Source of the DNA: Aporhodopirellula aestuarii
GTDB taxonomy: Bacteria > Planctomycetota > Planctomycetia > Pirellulales > Pirellulaceae
NCBI RefSeq assembly: GCF_023701485.1
Contig: NZ_JAMQBK010000095.1
Span: 1 to 44,974, forward strand
Length of the DNA stretch: 44,974 bases
Reading direction: 5' to 3'
The notes below the pieces were generated by a model. That model was not told the DNA's origin, made no database searches, and saw only the letters and a list, made by a program, of their open reading frames with translations. Of this stretch, positions 33,684-42,239 are shown piece by piece. The first letter of the stretch is position 1. Every line of letters begins with the position of its first letter. A program made the translations under genes and the position numbers.

Positions 33684-36038
33684 ATGAAGAACGATACACT
33701 CTCGACACGTGTGACTAATACCATCGCATCGCTAACAAACCACATTGTTTATGCGCGGCTACTTGCTTCTACGTTTGTCTGCGCAGGAATCTTATGTTTG
33801 GCATCTCCAAGCTTTGCTGCAGAAAACAAGATCGCATGGGCTGACGAACTGGCCGCATACGATTTGATTTGGGAGCGACTGCCGAAAACTTGGATGGAAT
33901 CTCCATTTCTCGGCAACGGCGAACAGGGAACGATGATGTACCGGGAGGACGACCAAGCGGTACGATGGACGGTCGGCAATTCCGCGGCTCATGATCACCG
34001 CCCGGCGAGTGAGGACGACCTCAGCGAAAAGAACGTCGAAGTGCTCAATCGCGGCCGACTCTTCATTGGACATGTGCGGGTCGAGTGCCCCGAAAAGCTA
34101 GTCGGCAGCACCTCACGACTCTCGCTGTGGGACGCCCAAGCAACCGGCGAATATCAATCGAAGTCGGGCAAGGCCCAATGGAGAACGGTCGTTCACGCAA
34201 ACTCCCCCGTGATGCGGTTCGAGATGGCGGCAACCGGTGACCTCGAGGCGACCAAGTTTGTCTACGTTGCGGAAGAGGCACAAAACCCGCGAGCTCTTCG
34301 AGCAAAACTACCACGTACCCCGTCCAACCCTCCTGCCGTACACAAAACGTTAGACGATGGCGTCCAGACTTCAGTGCACAATCTCTACGCCGGTGGCCAA
34401 ACCGCCGTTGCGTGGTACCAGTCGCAATCGTCGGGACAAACGCGGCTTTGGCTCAGCGTCATGCACTCGTTTCCCGGCAACGATGCCGAAAGTCTCGCCG
34501 TGGCAGCCGTTCGCGCAGCCGCTGCGGCGGATCAGGACGAGTGGCTCGCTGAGCACCGACAGTGGTGGCATGACTATTACCAACTCAGCTATCTCTCGAC
34601 AGGCGATCCCTTTTGGGATGCGTTTTACTGGATCCAGCAATACAAGCTCGCCTGTGCCACTCGAGCCGAAAAATGGATCATCGACAATCAAGGCCCCTGG
34701 TTGGAGCCGACGGCATGGAATGCGATTTGGTGGAACCTGAACGCGCAGCTCTCGCACAGTGGATTTGCGACCGCCAATCGTCGCGGCATGGGCTCCGCCC
34801 TCTCGCGTCGGTTGAGCGAGTGCCGCGATCAGTTGGCACTGAACGTCGCCGAAGAATACCGCAGTGATTCTTACGCGATCAGCCGCTCCACTTCAGGATG
34901 GGATTTGGCCGGACACGCCGGGCAACCCGGAACGGGACGTCCGCCCAAAGACGCCAACATCGGCCTCGAATGCGGCAACCTGTTGTGGGCACTCCACAAT
35001 GTGGATCTCGAATATCTTTATTGGCAGGACGAAGAACTGCGTGATGAGACTCTGTATCCGTTATTGGTTCGTGCGGTGAACTACTACCGATATTTTTTGG
35101 TCGAAGAATCCGATGGACTTCTGCATTTGCCGAAAACATATAGCCCCGAATATCGGATCGCCGAAGACTGCAGTTACGATCTCGACTTGCTGCGATGGGC
35201 AACGGGGAGACTTCTGGAGCTTGCTTCAGAAAAGAATCTCGACGAGTCGACTGAACCACTCATCGCGTACTGGAAAACGGTGCAAGAAAAGCTCGTCCCG
35301 GTACACATCAATGAAACCGGGCGAATGATCGGTCGAGACGTATCACTCGTAGGCGGCCACCGTCACTGGTCGCATTTACTCGCGATCTACCCGCTCCACA
35401 CGTTGACGCCTGAGTCGCAGAGTGATCGCGACCTCATCAAGTTGAGCCTTTCGAACTGGCACGATCACGGACGCCCCATGGCGGGATATTCGGTCACCGG
35501 CGGAGCTTGCATTTCCGCATTGTTAGGAGATGGCGATCGAGCTTACGATTTCCTCAACCGCCTCAAGTCGTTTCTTCACCCCAATACGTTTTACACGGAA
35601 CTGAGTGTGTTACCGGTAATCGAAACACCGCTCCATGGCGCCACCACGATGCAGGAAATGCTGCTTCAAAGCTGGGGTGGAAGGATCCGTGTTTTCCCAG
35701 CAATGCCGAAACCCTGGTTTGGCGCACAGTTCGACCAGTTCCGATGCGAAGGAGCGTTCTTGGTCAGCGCCCGACGCGAGGCCGGTAAAACGAGCTGGGT
35801 TGAAGTCACCGCGGAAGTCGGCGGGAGTGTCGAGGTGGAACCTCAACTGGTCGACGCCGAGTGGGCGACCTCGGATAACAGCACCGTCGAATCAAAGCGT
35901 GACGGTGTTTATCAGGTTTCGTTGTCCAAAGGCGCCACGGTATTGTTCTGGCCGAAAGGACAAACCAAACCGACACCGCGAATCGAAACCTCGCCCAACG
36001 ACACAAACCCGAATCCGTTCGGGCTCACGTCGCGTTAG
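33684..36038 (+). CDS. GH95-like glycoside hydrolase (alpha-L-fucosidase-type fold)
   Basis: A 784-residue exported enzyme with a signal peptide/anchor at about residues 25-46. The N-terminal beta domain begins WMESPFLGNGEQGTMMYRED, like the opening of GH95 enzymes (P-x-GNG). An (alpha/alpha)6-barrel occupies about 300-690, with EPTAWNAIWWNLNAQLSHSG, GWDLAGHAGQPGTG, ECGNLLWALHNVD, GLLHLPKTYSPEYRIAEDCSYDLD and HRHWSHLLAIYPL, the last close to the HRHLSHLYGLYP segment of GH95. A C-terminal beta domain has GRIRVFPAMPKPW. It would cleave alpha-fucose or related galactose links. The exact activity is uncertain because the family includes alpha-L-fucosidase and alpha-L-galactosidase, and the catalytic residues were not aligned. 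Confidence 0.82.
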   Translation: MKNDTLSTRVTNTIASLTNHIVYARLLASTFVCAGILCLASPSFAAENKIAWADELAAYDLIWERLPKTWMESPFLGNGEQGTMMYREDDQAVRWTVGNSAAHDHRPASEDDLSEKNVEVLNRGRLFIGHVRVECPEKLVGSTSRLSLWDAQATGEYQSKSGKAQWRTVVHANSPVMRFEMAATGDLEATKFVYVAEEAQNPRALRAKLPRTPSNPPAVHKTLDDGVQTSVHNLYAGGQTAVAWYQSQSSGQTRLWLSVMHSFPGNDAESLAVAAVRAAAAADQDEWLAEHRQWWHDYYQLSYLSTGDPFWDAFYWIQQYKLACATRAEKWIIDNQGPWLEPTAWNAIWWNLNAQLSHSGFATANRRGMGSALSRRLSECRDQLALNVAEEYRSDSYAISRSTSGWDLAGHAGQPGTGRPPKDANIGLECGNLLWALHNVDLEYLYWQDEELRDETLYPLLVRAVNYYRYFLVEESDGLLHLPKTYSPEYRIAEDCSYDLDLLRWATGRLLELASEKNLDESTEPLIAYWKTVQEKLVPVHINETGRMIGRDVSLVGGHRHWSHLLAIYPLHTLTPESQSDRDLIKLSLSNWHDHGRPMAGYSVTGGACISALLGDGDRAYDFLNRLKSFLHPNTFYTELSVLPVIETPLHGATTMQEMLLQSWGGRIRVFPAMPKPWFGAQFDQFRCEGAFLVSARREAGKTSWVEVTAEVGGSVEVEPQLVDAEWATSDNSTVESKRDGVYQVSLSKGATVLFWPKGQTKPTPRIETSPNDTNPNPFGLTSR

Positions 36039-36084
36039 GTTGACAGCGTTCAACGAATCAAACGCCATCGTCTTGCAGACTTCG

Positions 36085-36111
36085 GTCAGACCCCAAACTC
36101 TGGGATCTGAC
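36085..36111. terminator. Hairpin between convergent genes
   Basis: GTCAGACCCCA (36085-36095) and TGGGATCTGAC (36101-36111) form an 11-bp stem with one mismatch and a 5-nt loop. It lies 46 bp after the GH95-like stop and 33 bp beyond the stop of the convergent esterase gene. TTAAAC follows on the plus strand. It probably ends the GH95-like transcript, and perhaps both. Confidence 0.45.
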
Positions 36112-36120
36112 TTAAACAGG

Positions 36121-36152
36121 GATCGCCTTATTCAGTGATCGCCTTATTCAGT
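36121..36152. repeat. Two exact 16-bp tandem copies at the esterase stop codon
   Basis: GATCGCCTTATTCAGT occurs at 36121-36136 and again at 36137-36152, and a third partial copy starts at 36153. The minus-strand esterase stop (36144-36146) is in the second copy. The duplication leaves the protein unchanged, since the extra copy lies past the stop. It looks like a recent slippage event. Confidence 0.8.
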
Positions 36153-37637
36153 GATCGGCCAATCATCAGTGCGGAACGAAGACGCAGGCAAACCTTCTTG
36201 GTTTGCCAAGTTTGGAATGTCGCCACTGCCCCATCCGTATCGCACGGCAACGGGTTCGGCAACCGCATCACTGCGGACGACAATCGTGTCGCCGTCGATC
36301 ACCGCTTCCGCGTCGACGAACTGCTTGTCTGCCCCCGCGATGGTGAAATGGGTCAGTTCCTTTCCATCCATACCAACGAGGCCGCTACCGATGTCGGTGA
36401 AGGTCAAGCGAATCGCACCGTCTTCGACAGCATGGCTCTTGTAGAGCGGTCCTGAATCGACCAAACCTTCACGTCCATAGTCGCGTGCCAACGCGAGGCG
36501 AGCGAGACGTTCACCGACCGGTTTCTTTTGCTTCGGGTGAATGTTGGTGGCATCACCGATATCCATCGTCACCACCATCCCGGTGTTGGGTTCCGACAGA
36601 GCCATCACTTGGGCCTCACGCAGGAACGCGGCGCTCATCGGGTTCGTCTTGTACGCGAAGGGAGCGATTTGAACGTAGTAGAATGGGAAATCGCCCTGCC
36701 CCCACCGTGTCCGCCAATCGCGGATCATGGCTGGAAACAGCGTTTGATACTGTTTCGGATTCTGCACGTTTGATTCGCCTTGGTACCAAATCACACCGCG
36801 AAACGCGTACGGGATCAGCGGGCGAATCATGCTGTTGTACAACACCGCCGGACTGGTCTGCTTCAATCCTTTCGGTTTCTTCTCGCTGCGTGTGTAAGTC
36901 AGGCCTGACTCCTCCGCGATCGCGGGATATCCGTCGAGCACTTTGTTGAACTCAGGGAATTGTTCACGCAGAACCTCAGGGCTCACCCATGCTTCCGCAC
37001 TCGAACCGCCCCAATTCGACGAGACCAATCCGATCGGCACATCGAGCTCCTGATGCAATCGTGAACCGAAGAAGAATCCGACGGCACTCAGGTTCAGCAC
37101 CGTTTGCGGATCGCACTTCGTCCATTGCGTCTTGACGTCGTCCTGTCCTTCCAAAGACACCACGGCGGGGATTTCGCAGTAGCGCAGACGTGGGTAGTTT
37201 GCTTTCTCCACGTCTTCTTTGAAATGATCCACGCCGAAGCCACGCATTCTCCACTGCATATTCGATTGGCCGGAACAAATCCAAACTTCACCGGCGTAGA
37301 CATCGTTCAGTTCAACGGAGTCATCATCCGTCTTGATCGTGACCACAAACGGACCACCCGCGGCAGGCGTCATGAGCGAGACGTGCCAATTCCCTTGCTC
37401 ATCGGCCACGCTCGTCGAGGTCTCATCGGACCATGATCCGGTCACCGAAACTTCATCGCCCGGCTTTGCCGTCCCCCAAAAGCGATTGTCTCGCTGTTGT
37501 TGCAAGACCATGTGGTCGCCGAAAATACCTGCGACTTGCAGTGTTTTTTCTTCAGCGGCGACCACGCCAGAAATCATGGATGCCCACAACATCACACACG
37601 TGATCGTTGTTTGGGCCACTCGGACGGACAAATGCAT
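36144..37637 (-). CDS. Sialate O-acetylesterase-like carbohydrate esterase
   Basis: A 497-residue exported SGNH-type esterase. The signal peptide ends at about residue 28 (VVAAEE). A beta domain opens with VAGIFGDHMVLQQQRDNRFWGTAKPGDEVSV, typical of this family. The catalytic serine is S125 in WICSGQSNMQW. A second conserved block GVIWYQGESNVQNP (about 280) provides active-site residues, and QIAPFAYKTNPM and NIHPKQKKPVGERLARLAL (which holds the probable His) complete the pattern. It removes O-acetyl groups from sugars; in non-host bacteria the substrate is usually acetylated plant or algal polysaccharide rather than sialic acid. AAGGA lies about 10 bases before the ATG. It is convergent with the GH95-like gene, and the two probably act on the same glycan. 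Confidence 0.9.
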   Translation of the reverse strand: MHLSVRVAQTTITCVMLWASMISGVVAAEEKTLQVAGIFGDHMVLQQQRDNRFWGTAKPGDEVSVTGSWSDETSTSVADEQGNWHVSLMTPAAGGPFVVTIKTDDDSVELNDVYAGEVWICSGQSNMQWRMRGFGVDHFKEDVEKANYPRLRYCEIPAVVSLEGQDDVKTQWTKCDPQTVLNLSAVGFFFGSRLHQELDVPIGLVSSNWGGSSAEAWVSPEVLREQFPEFNKVLDGYPAIAEESGLTYTRSEKKPKGLKQTSPAVLYNSMIRPLIPYAFRGVIWYQGESNVQNPKQYQTLFPAMIRDWRTRWGQGDFPFYYVQIAPFAYKTNPMSAAFLREAQVMALSEPNTGMVVTMDIGDATNIHPKQKKPVGERLARLALARDYGREGLVDSGPLYKSHAVEDGAIRLTFTDIGSGLVGMDGKELTHFTIAGADKQFVDAEAVIDGDTIVVRSDAVAEPVAVRYGWGSGDIPNLANQEGLPASSFRTDDWPITE

Positions 37638-38243
37638 CTGCTAGATCCTTAATAGTATCGACGAACTTCAAGTTTGCATCGGACACGCACTCGCGGGCGG
37701 AGTGGGTCCTCGTCATGGCTGACTCAATCGCTTACCGAAAACATCATTGCAACGTCAAAGTTGTCGTTACTACGCAGCTACGCAAGACTCAGTGAGTCAC
37801 CCCTTCTCCGTTGCATGCATGCTAGCCCAGGCATGAAGGTTGCAACCGTACCGACGAGCGTGGTGAGCTAGTCAATATGCGTGAGCTAACGATCCATTCA
37901 TGCTTAGGGTGATGAGAGCAACCTACCGCCAACGCCAAATCAGTTGACGCGTCGAGAGACTCCTACCGACCTGCTTATTGGAAGATGTTTCCCAGAAAAC
38001 GATCGTCGATGAAGCTAATCTTTCTCATACTATTGAGCAAGTTTCAGCACCGGAAACCGGGCAAGACTATCGATATTTTCCGGTGGCACACTCATAGAAA
38101 CAACCTGATGTGCCACGCTTGCCGCTCGCGCGACGATCGGCGCATAACAGGAATCACCTTCGCCGATGGGTGATTCCTGTGGTAGTCGCAACACACCCGG
38201 TGTTCGTCATCGCAATTACCAAAGCAATCGCGGCGAACGACTG
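37638..38243. other. Intergenic region without a gene
   Basis: About 600 bp between the esterase start and the dienelactone hydrolase stop. No open frame has a recognisable product. It should hold the esterase promoter at its left end. The one clear structure is the perfect hairpin at 38147-38180. Confidence 0.5.
38147..38180. terminator. Perfect 12-bp stem hairpin after the hydrolase gene
   Basis: ACAGGAATCACC (38147-38158) pairs exactly with GGTGATTCCTGT (38169-38180) across a 10-nt loop. It lies 64 bp past the stop of the minus-strand dienelactone hydrolase. No T-run follows on the minus strand, so it is a candidate non-canonical terminator or 3'-end stabiliser. Confidence 0.45.
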
Positions 38244-39131
38244 CTAGCCGAGGTACTTCTTAAACCACGCGATCGTGCGTTCCCACGCGAGCTTCGCGGC
38301 AGCGTCGTCATATCGCGGCGTTGTGTCGTTGTGGAAACCGTGATTCACATTGGGATAAACGTGAGCCTCGAAAGGCACATTGTTATCACGAAGAGCTTTT
38401 TCAAACGCGGGTGCCCCCGCCAGGATGCGACGATCCAGTCCGGCATTTTGAATCAGGAGCGGCGTTTTAATTTTGGATACCTCCGACGCGTTCGGTTGGC
38501 TACCGTAGAACGGCACGCCGGCATCGAGCACATCGGGAAGATTGACGGCGAGTTGGTTGACGATACCGCCGCCAAAACAAAATCCGACCGCACCAACTTT
38601 GCCCGTCGAATTCGGGTGCGTGTCGAGCAGTTTTGCACCGGCGATGAAATCTTCCAACATCTCACCGCGGTCCCGCTTCGCTTGCATCGCACGTCCATCG
38701 TCGTCATTCCCCGGATAACCTCCGAGCGGCGACAAGGCATCGGGCGCGAGAGCGAGAAAACCGTCCACCGCGAGACGCCGTGCGACGTCAGCAACGTAGG
38801 GATTCAGACCTCGGTTTTCATGGATCACCAACACTGCCGGAAACCGCTCGCCGACAGCGGGCCGCGCCAGCAACCCTTTGATCGTGCCGCCGCCCTGAGG
38901 CGATGCATACTCGATCGTTTCGGCTCGAATACGAGCGTCGTCCGGTGCGACTTGCTCTGCCAATGCGTAGTTGGGGGCGAGGGTTTGCTCGATCGTTTCG
39001 ACGGTCAGCCCACCCACAGCGAACGCCGCCAATCGTTTGACGTACTCACGTCGCGTCAATCTTCCGTGCGCGTAATCATCGTAAATATCGAGCAGACGTT
39101 GATCGATCTCGTTCGCGGTGGCGCGTTTCAT
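38244..39131 (-). CDS. Dienelactone hydrolase family protein with Tat-type signal
   Basis: A 295-residue alpha/beta hydrolase. The catalytic triad is visible as C185 (VGFCFGGG), D233 (NAGLDRRI) and H264 (NVNHGFHND), with E105 in VIHENRG, the residue that primes the cysteine in dienelactone hydrolases. The first 60 residues are an extension with TRREYVKRLAAFAVGGLTVE (26-45), a twin-arginine export signal with a longer than usual n-region, so the enzyme is probably periplasmic. That form is common in planctomycetes and proteobacteria. There are no aromatic-degradation genes nearby, so the physiological substrate is unknown. The gene stands alone; the divergent PQQ-like propeller starts about 215 bp upstream. 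Confidence 0.9.
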   Translation of the reverse strand: MKRATANEIDQRLLDIYDDYAHGRLTRREYVKRLAAFAVGGLTVETIEQTLAPNYALAEQVAPDDARIRAETIEYASPQGGGTIKGLLARPAVGERFPAVLVIHENRGLNPYVADVARRLAVDGFLALAPDALSPLGGYPGNDDDGRAMQAKRDRGEMLEDFIAGAKLLDTHPNSTGKVGAVGFCFGGGIVNQLAVNLPDVLDAGVPFYGSQPNASEVSKIKTPLLIQNAGLDRRILAGAPAFEKALRDNNVPFEAHVYPNVNHGFHNDTTPRYDDAAAKLAWERTIAWFKKYLG

Positions 39132-39348
39132 GTGCTTGATTCCGTTGGGGAGAATGCATGAGCCGCTGGTGTTCGTTTGTAAATCGACGGGAACGATCTC
39201 ACGATCCAGCGTTTCATTTCGTGGGAGAACCGTCGTGCAAAGAATAACCCCACCCGTTGGACAAGGTTTCGAATCCGCTGTTGAAAACGAGACTTCTTGA
39301 ACGCGTCGGGGTTCAATCCGCGTCTCGTCCTACACCTTCCCCTATCCA

Positions 39349-40836
39349 ATGGAATTCATTGTGAACACGCGATTCGCTCTCCTGCTGCTGTGCATGTACG
39401 CAACCTGCACAAACGTATCGGCCGAAGTAAGCACAACGGATTGGCCCCAGTGGCGTGGCCCTGACGCGTCGGGAACGGCTACCGCGTCAAACCCGCCGAT
39501 TTCGTGGAGCGAATCAGAAAACGTCGCATGGAAAGTCGCCGTCCCTGGCGCGGGTAGCTCAACGGCGATCGTCTTGGGCGACCGCGTCTACGTGTCGACC
39601 GCCATGAAGACTGACCGCGTGAAAGAAGACGCGACAGCGGGCGCGTCCACAACCGATACCGCTGAAAACTCGCCATCCAACACCGATGAACGCCCTCGCG
39701 GCCCACGAGATGGTGGAGCACGCGAAGGCGGCCCGGGTGCCGAAAACCGTGGTGGAGACCGCGGCGGTCCCGGCGGTGGATCACGTGGTGCTCGCGGCCG
39801 ACGTGGCGGAGGTGGCGGTGGCGGTTCGGCGCCGACCAATTACTACGCGTTCATGGTGCTGTGCTACGACAAAGCGACCGGCGAAGAGATCTGGCGAACC
39901 ACCGCGACCGAGCAAGTCCCCCACGAAGCCGGACACAATACCAACACATTCGCGTCGTCTTCGCCTGTAACCGACGGAAAACGACTCTACGTCTCCTTCG
40001 GCTCACGAGGCGTTCATTGTCTCGACCTCAACGGCAAACTGCTGTGGAGTAAAGACCTCGGTAAGATGCAAACGCGGGCACAGTTCGGCGAAGGCAGCTC
40101 ACCGGCCGTTCACGATGGAACCCTCGTCGTTCCCTTCGATCACGAAGGCGATTCCTTCATCGTTGCATTGGACGCCGAAACCGGATCTGAGAAATGGCGG
40201 CAACAACGCGACGAACAAACCACATGGTCCACGCCACTGATCACACAATACGACGGACGCACCCAAGTGATCGCGAACGGATCCAATCGCGTGCGCAGCT
40301 ACGACTTGGCAACCGGCGAAGTCATTTGGGAATGTGGCGGACAGGCGAGCAACCCGATCCCGTCGCCGGTCCGATTCGAAGACAACGTGATCGTGATGAC
40401 GGGTTACCGTGGGTACGCGATCTACTCCATTCCGCTGAGCTCGAAGGGCGACATCACCGACAGCGATTCCATCACCTGGATCGAAGAAGACGCGGCTCCA
40501 TATGTTCCGTCACCAGTTCTCTACAAAGGCCAACTCTACTTCGTCAAAGCCAACAACGGCGTTCTGGTTTCGCGAGATGCCAAAACCGGTGAGCTGCTGA
40601 TCGATCAAACTCGTCTGCCCAACATTTCAACCGTCTACGCGTCACCCGTCGCCGCCGCAGGCCACATCTACTTGACCGGCCGCGATGGAACGACCGTCGT
40701 ACTTCGACACGGCAAAACGTTTGAAGTCGTCTCGACCAACAAACTCGACGATACCATCGACGCCTCCGCAGCGATTGTCGGCGACGAAATTTTCCTGCGT
40801 GGCAAAGAACACCTGTACTGCATCCGTAACCAGTAG
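39349..40836 (+). CDS. Exported PQQ-like beta-propeller with Gly/Arg-rich insert
   Basis: A 495-residue secreted protein. The signal peptide ends near NVSAE (about 25). The mature start STTDWPQWRGPDASGTA matches the propeller at 30181-31554. Blade motifs include YDKATGEEIWRTT, LDLNGKLLWSKDLG, LDAETGSEKWRQQ, YDLATGEVIWECGG and RDAKTGELLIDQTRLP. Between the first blades, residues about 115-160 form a low-complexity insert rich in Gly, Arg, Asp and Glu (GPRDGGAREGG, GGDRGGPGGGSRGARGRRGG), absent in the other propeller. It is probably a disordered loop. The start is ATG 39349; ATG-less alternatives inside the signal are less likely. Function is likely binding or scaffolding rather than catalysis. 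Confidence 0.87.
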   Translation: MEFIVNTRFALLLLCMYATCTNVSAEVSTTDWPQWRGPDASGTATASNPPISWSESENVAWKVAVPGAGSSTAIVLGDRVYVSTAMKTDRVKEDATAGASTTDTAENSPSNTDERPRGPRDGGAREGGPGAENRGGDRGGPGGGSRGARGRRGGGGGGGSAPTNYYAFMVLCYDKATGEEIWRTTATEQVPHEAGHNTNTFASSSPVTDGKRLYVSFGSRGVHCLDLNGKLLWSKDLGKMQTRAQFGEGSSPAVHDGTLVVPFDHEGDSFIVALDAETGSEKWRQQRDEQTTWSTPLITQYDGRTQVIANGSNRVRSYDLATGEVIWECGGQASNPIPSPVRFEDNVIVMTGYRGYAIYSIPLSSKGDITDSDSITWIEEDAAPYVPSPVLYKGQLYFVKANNGVLVSRDAKTGELLIDQTRLPNISTVYASPVAAAGHIYLTGRDGTTVVLRHGKTFEVVSTNKLDDTIDASAAIVGDEIFLRGKEHLYCIRNQ

Positions 40837-41054
40837 CAAGTTCGCGACGAGCGAATTAGCCCAGCGGCGTTACTCGCGGTTCTCACCGACCACCACGACT
40901 AGCGTCCAAACGGCTAGGTATCGAGCAAGAAAATTCGATACGATTTGCTTGTGGGATCCGCTATCATTCTGCACCTCAAGAATTCTGGCGAAATCCACAA
41001 CGCCATTTCATCCCCGCACGGCGATCACTTGCCCGCGTGGCGAAGGCTTTTTGC

Positions 41055-42179
41055 ATGCGTAACGTTTCTACTCTCACCTACCTTCTCGTTTTCGCGACAC
41101 TTTGCCTTTCGACATCGCCGTGCGTGATCGCTCAGGACACCGTCAAAGAGCCAGCCTCACCCAGCTCCGAGCTGCCCCTGTCCTCCAAAGACCCCGACGA
41201 GATACGCGCGCGAAACATTGCCCAGTTTATCGACGCTCATGTCGCCTGTCGCATGACGCAGCGGTTCGAAATGTACTGCCCGCATTCCGAAGAAGAACTT
41301 CGGAAGCTCAAGTCGATGGGCTTCACGCAGGTGATCTTGGACCGCGTGGAACTGCACGAAATGGCGACCCGCATCGGCCTGAAAGTTGTGCTGGGAAATT
41401 GGTGGTCACATCAAACCACGCCTGACGAGATTGAACGGGGGCTTTTATGGGCTCGTGCGGTCGACCCGAAAACCCTCGTTGGTTTCAGTGTGCAGGACGA
41501 ACCTGAACGCAATACACCCGAAACGCACTTCGACTTCTACGTCGATTTATACAAACGTCTGAAACCGGTCTTCCGCAAAGAGTTCCCCACCACTCGTATC
41601 GAGATCTCTCATTGGGGACCGATGGCTGCGTTAACGGATGCGCAGCTTCAGTACTACTCGCTGCTTTACAACGCAGCCGACGTGATGCGAATCATGCCTT
41701 ATCCGGACATTCATGAAGCGCCGCTTGATGACGTTTTTTTCATCATGCAGCGGAGTCGCAAAATAATGACGCTTGCCGATCGTCAATTGCCGCTGGTCGT
41801 CATTCTGCAAACGTGGATTCACCCTCCCAAAAGCAAACTGCCCGAAATTGATGAACTCCGGGTAATGGCATACCAAGCCATGCTTGCCGGAGCAGAGACG
41901 CTTTCTTTCTTTGACTTCAATCAACAGGTATGGAACCAGACCCCCGGGTTCTCGGATCGCTTCGCTGAACTCATGGCCGAACTCACCAGCTTGAGCGAGC
42001 GATATCGCGAGCATGAGATTGACACATACATCACCCAAAACGGCATCGTCAAATCAACACTCACCTCGTCAACAGGAGAGGTATCCCGAATCGAACTCAA
42101 CACGCACCGTCATGCGGTCGGCGGATTTGGGCCGTTGGAAGTCCGAGAGGTAACAAGCGGGTTGCCGGACGGTCGTTGA
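41055..42179 (+). CDS. Exported protein of unknown function, possible TIM-barrel hydrolase
   Basis: A 374-residue protein with a signal peptide (MRNVSTLTYLLVFATLCLS...VIAQ). The mature part has an alternating strand/helix pattern like a TIM barrel: GFTQVILDRVELHEM, GLKVVLGNWWSHQTTPDEIERGLLWA, TLVGFSVQDEPERNTPETHFDFYVDLYKRL, RIEISHWGP, VMRIMPYPDIHEAP, LPLVVILQTWIHPPKSK and ELRVMAYQAMLAGAETLSFFDFN. The VQDEPERN segment resembles the strand-4 acidic motif of some glycoside hydrolases. I cannot assign a family. ATG 41055 is chosen because GAAGG lies 8 bases before it; an in-frame GTG at 41037 would add six residues. Confidence 0.75.
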   Translation: MRNVSTLTYLLVFATLCLSTSPCVIAQDTVKEPASPSSELPLSSKDPDEIRARNIAQFIDAHVACRMTQRFEMYCPHSEEELRKLKSMGFTQVILDRVELHEMATRIGLKVVLGNWWSHQTTPDEIERGLLWARAVDPKTLVGFSVQDEPERNTPETHFDFYVDLYKRLKPVFRKEFPTTRIEISHWGPMAALTDAQLQYYSLLYNAADVMRIMPYPDIHEAPLDDVFFIMQRSRKIMTLADRQLPLVVILQTWIHPPKSKLPEIDELRVMAYQAMLAGAETLSFFDFNQQVWNQTPGFSDRFAELMAELTSLSERYREHEIDTYITQNGIVKSTLTSSTGEVSRIELNTHRHAVGGFGPLEVREVTSGLPDGR

Positions 42180-42180
42180 T

Positions 42181-42202
42181 TGTTTGCATCTGTCGGCAAA
42201 CA
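42181..42202. terminator. Small hairpin between convergent genes
   Basis: TGTTTGC (42181-42187) and GCAAACA (42196-42202) form a perfect 7-bp stem with an 8-nt loop, directly after the stop of the plus-strand gene and 38 bp past the stop of the convergent methyltransferase gene. There is no clear T-run, so this is a tentative bidirectional terminator. Confidence 0.3.
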
Positions 42203-42239
42203 GTCCGACTCGATTGTAGCTCTCAGCGATTCCCGCGAA

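Noticed and set aside
38166..39161. A 331-residue plus-strand open frame
   Set aside because: It is antisense to the dienelactone hydrolase, which shows a complete catalytic triad. The frame's product has no known features.
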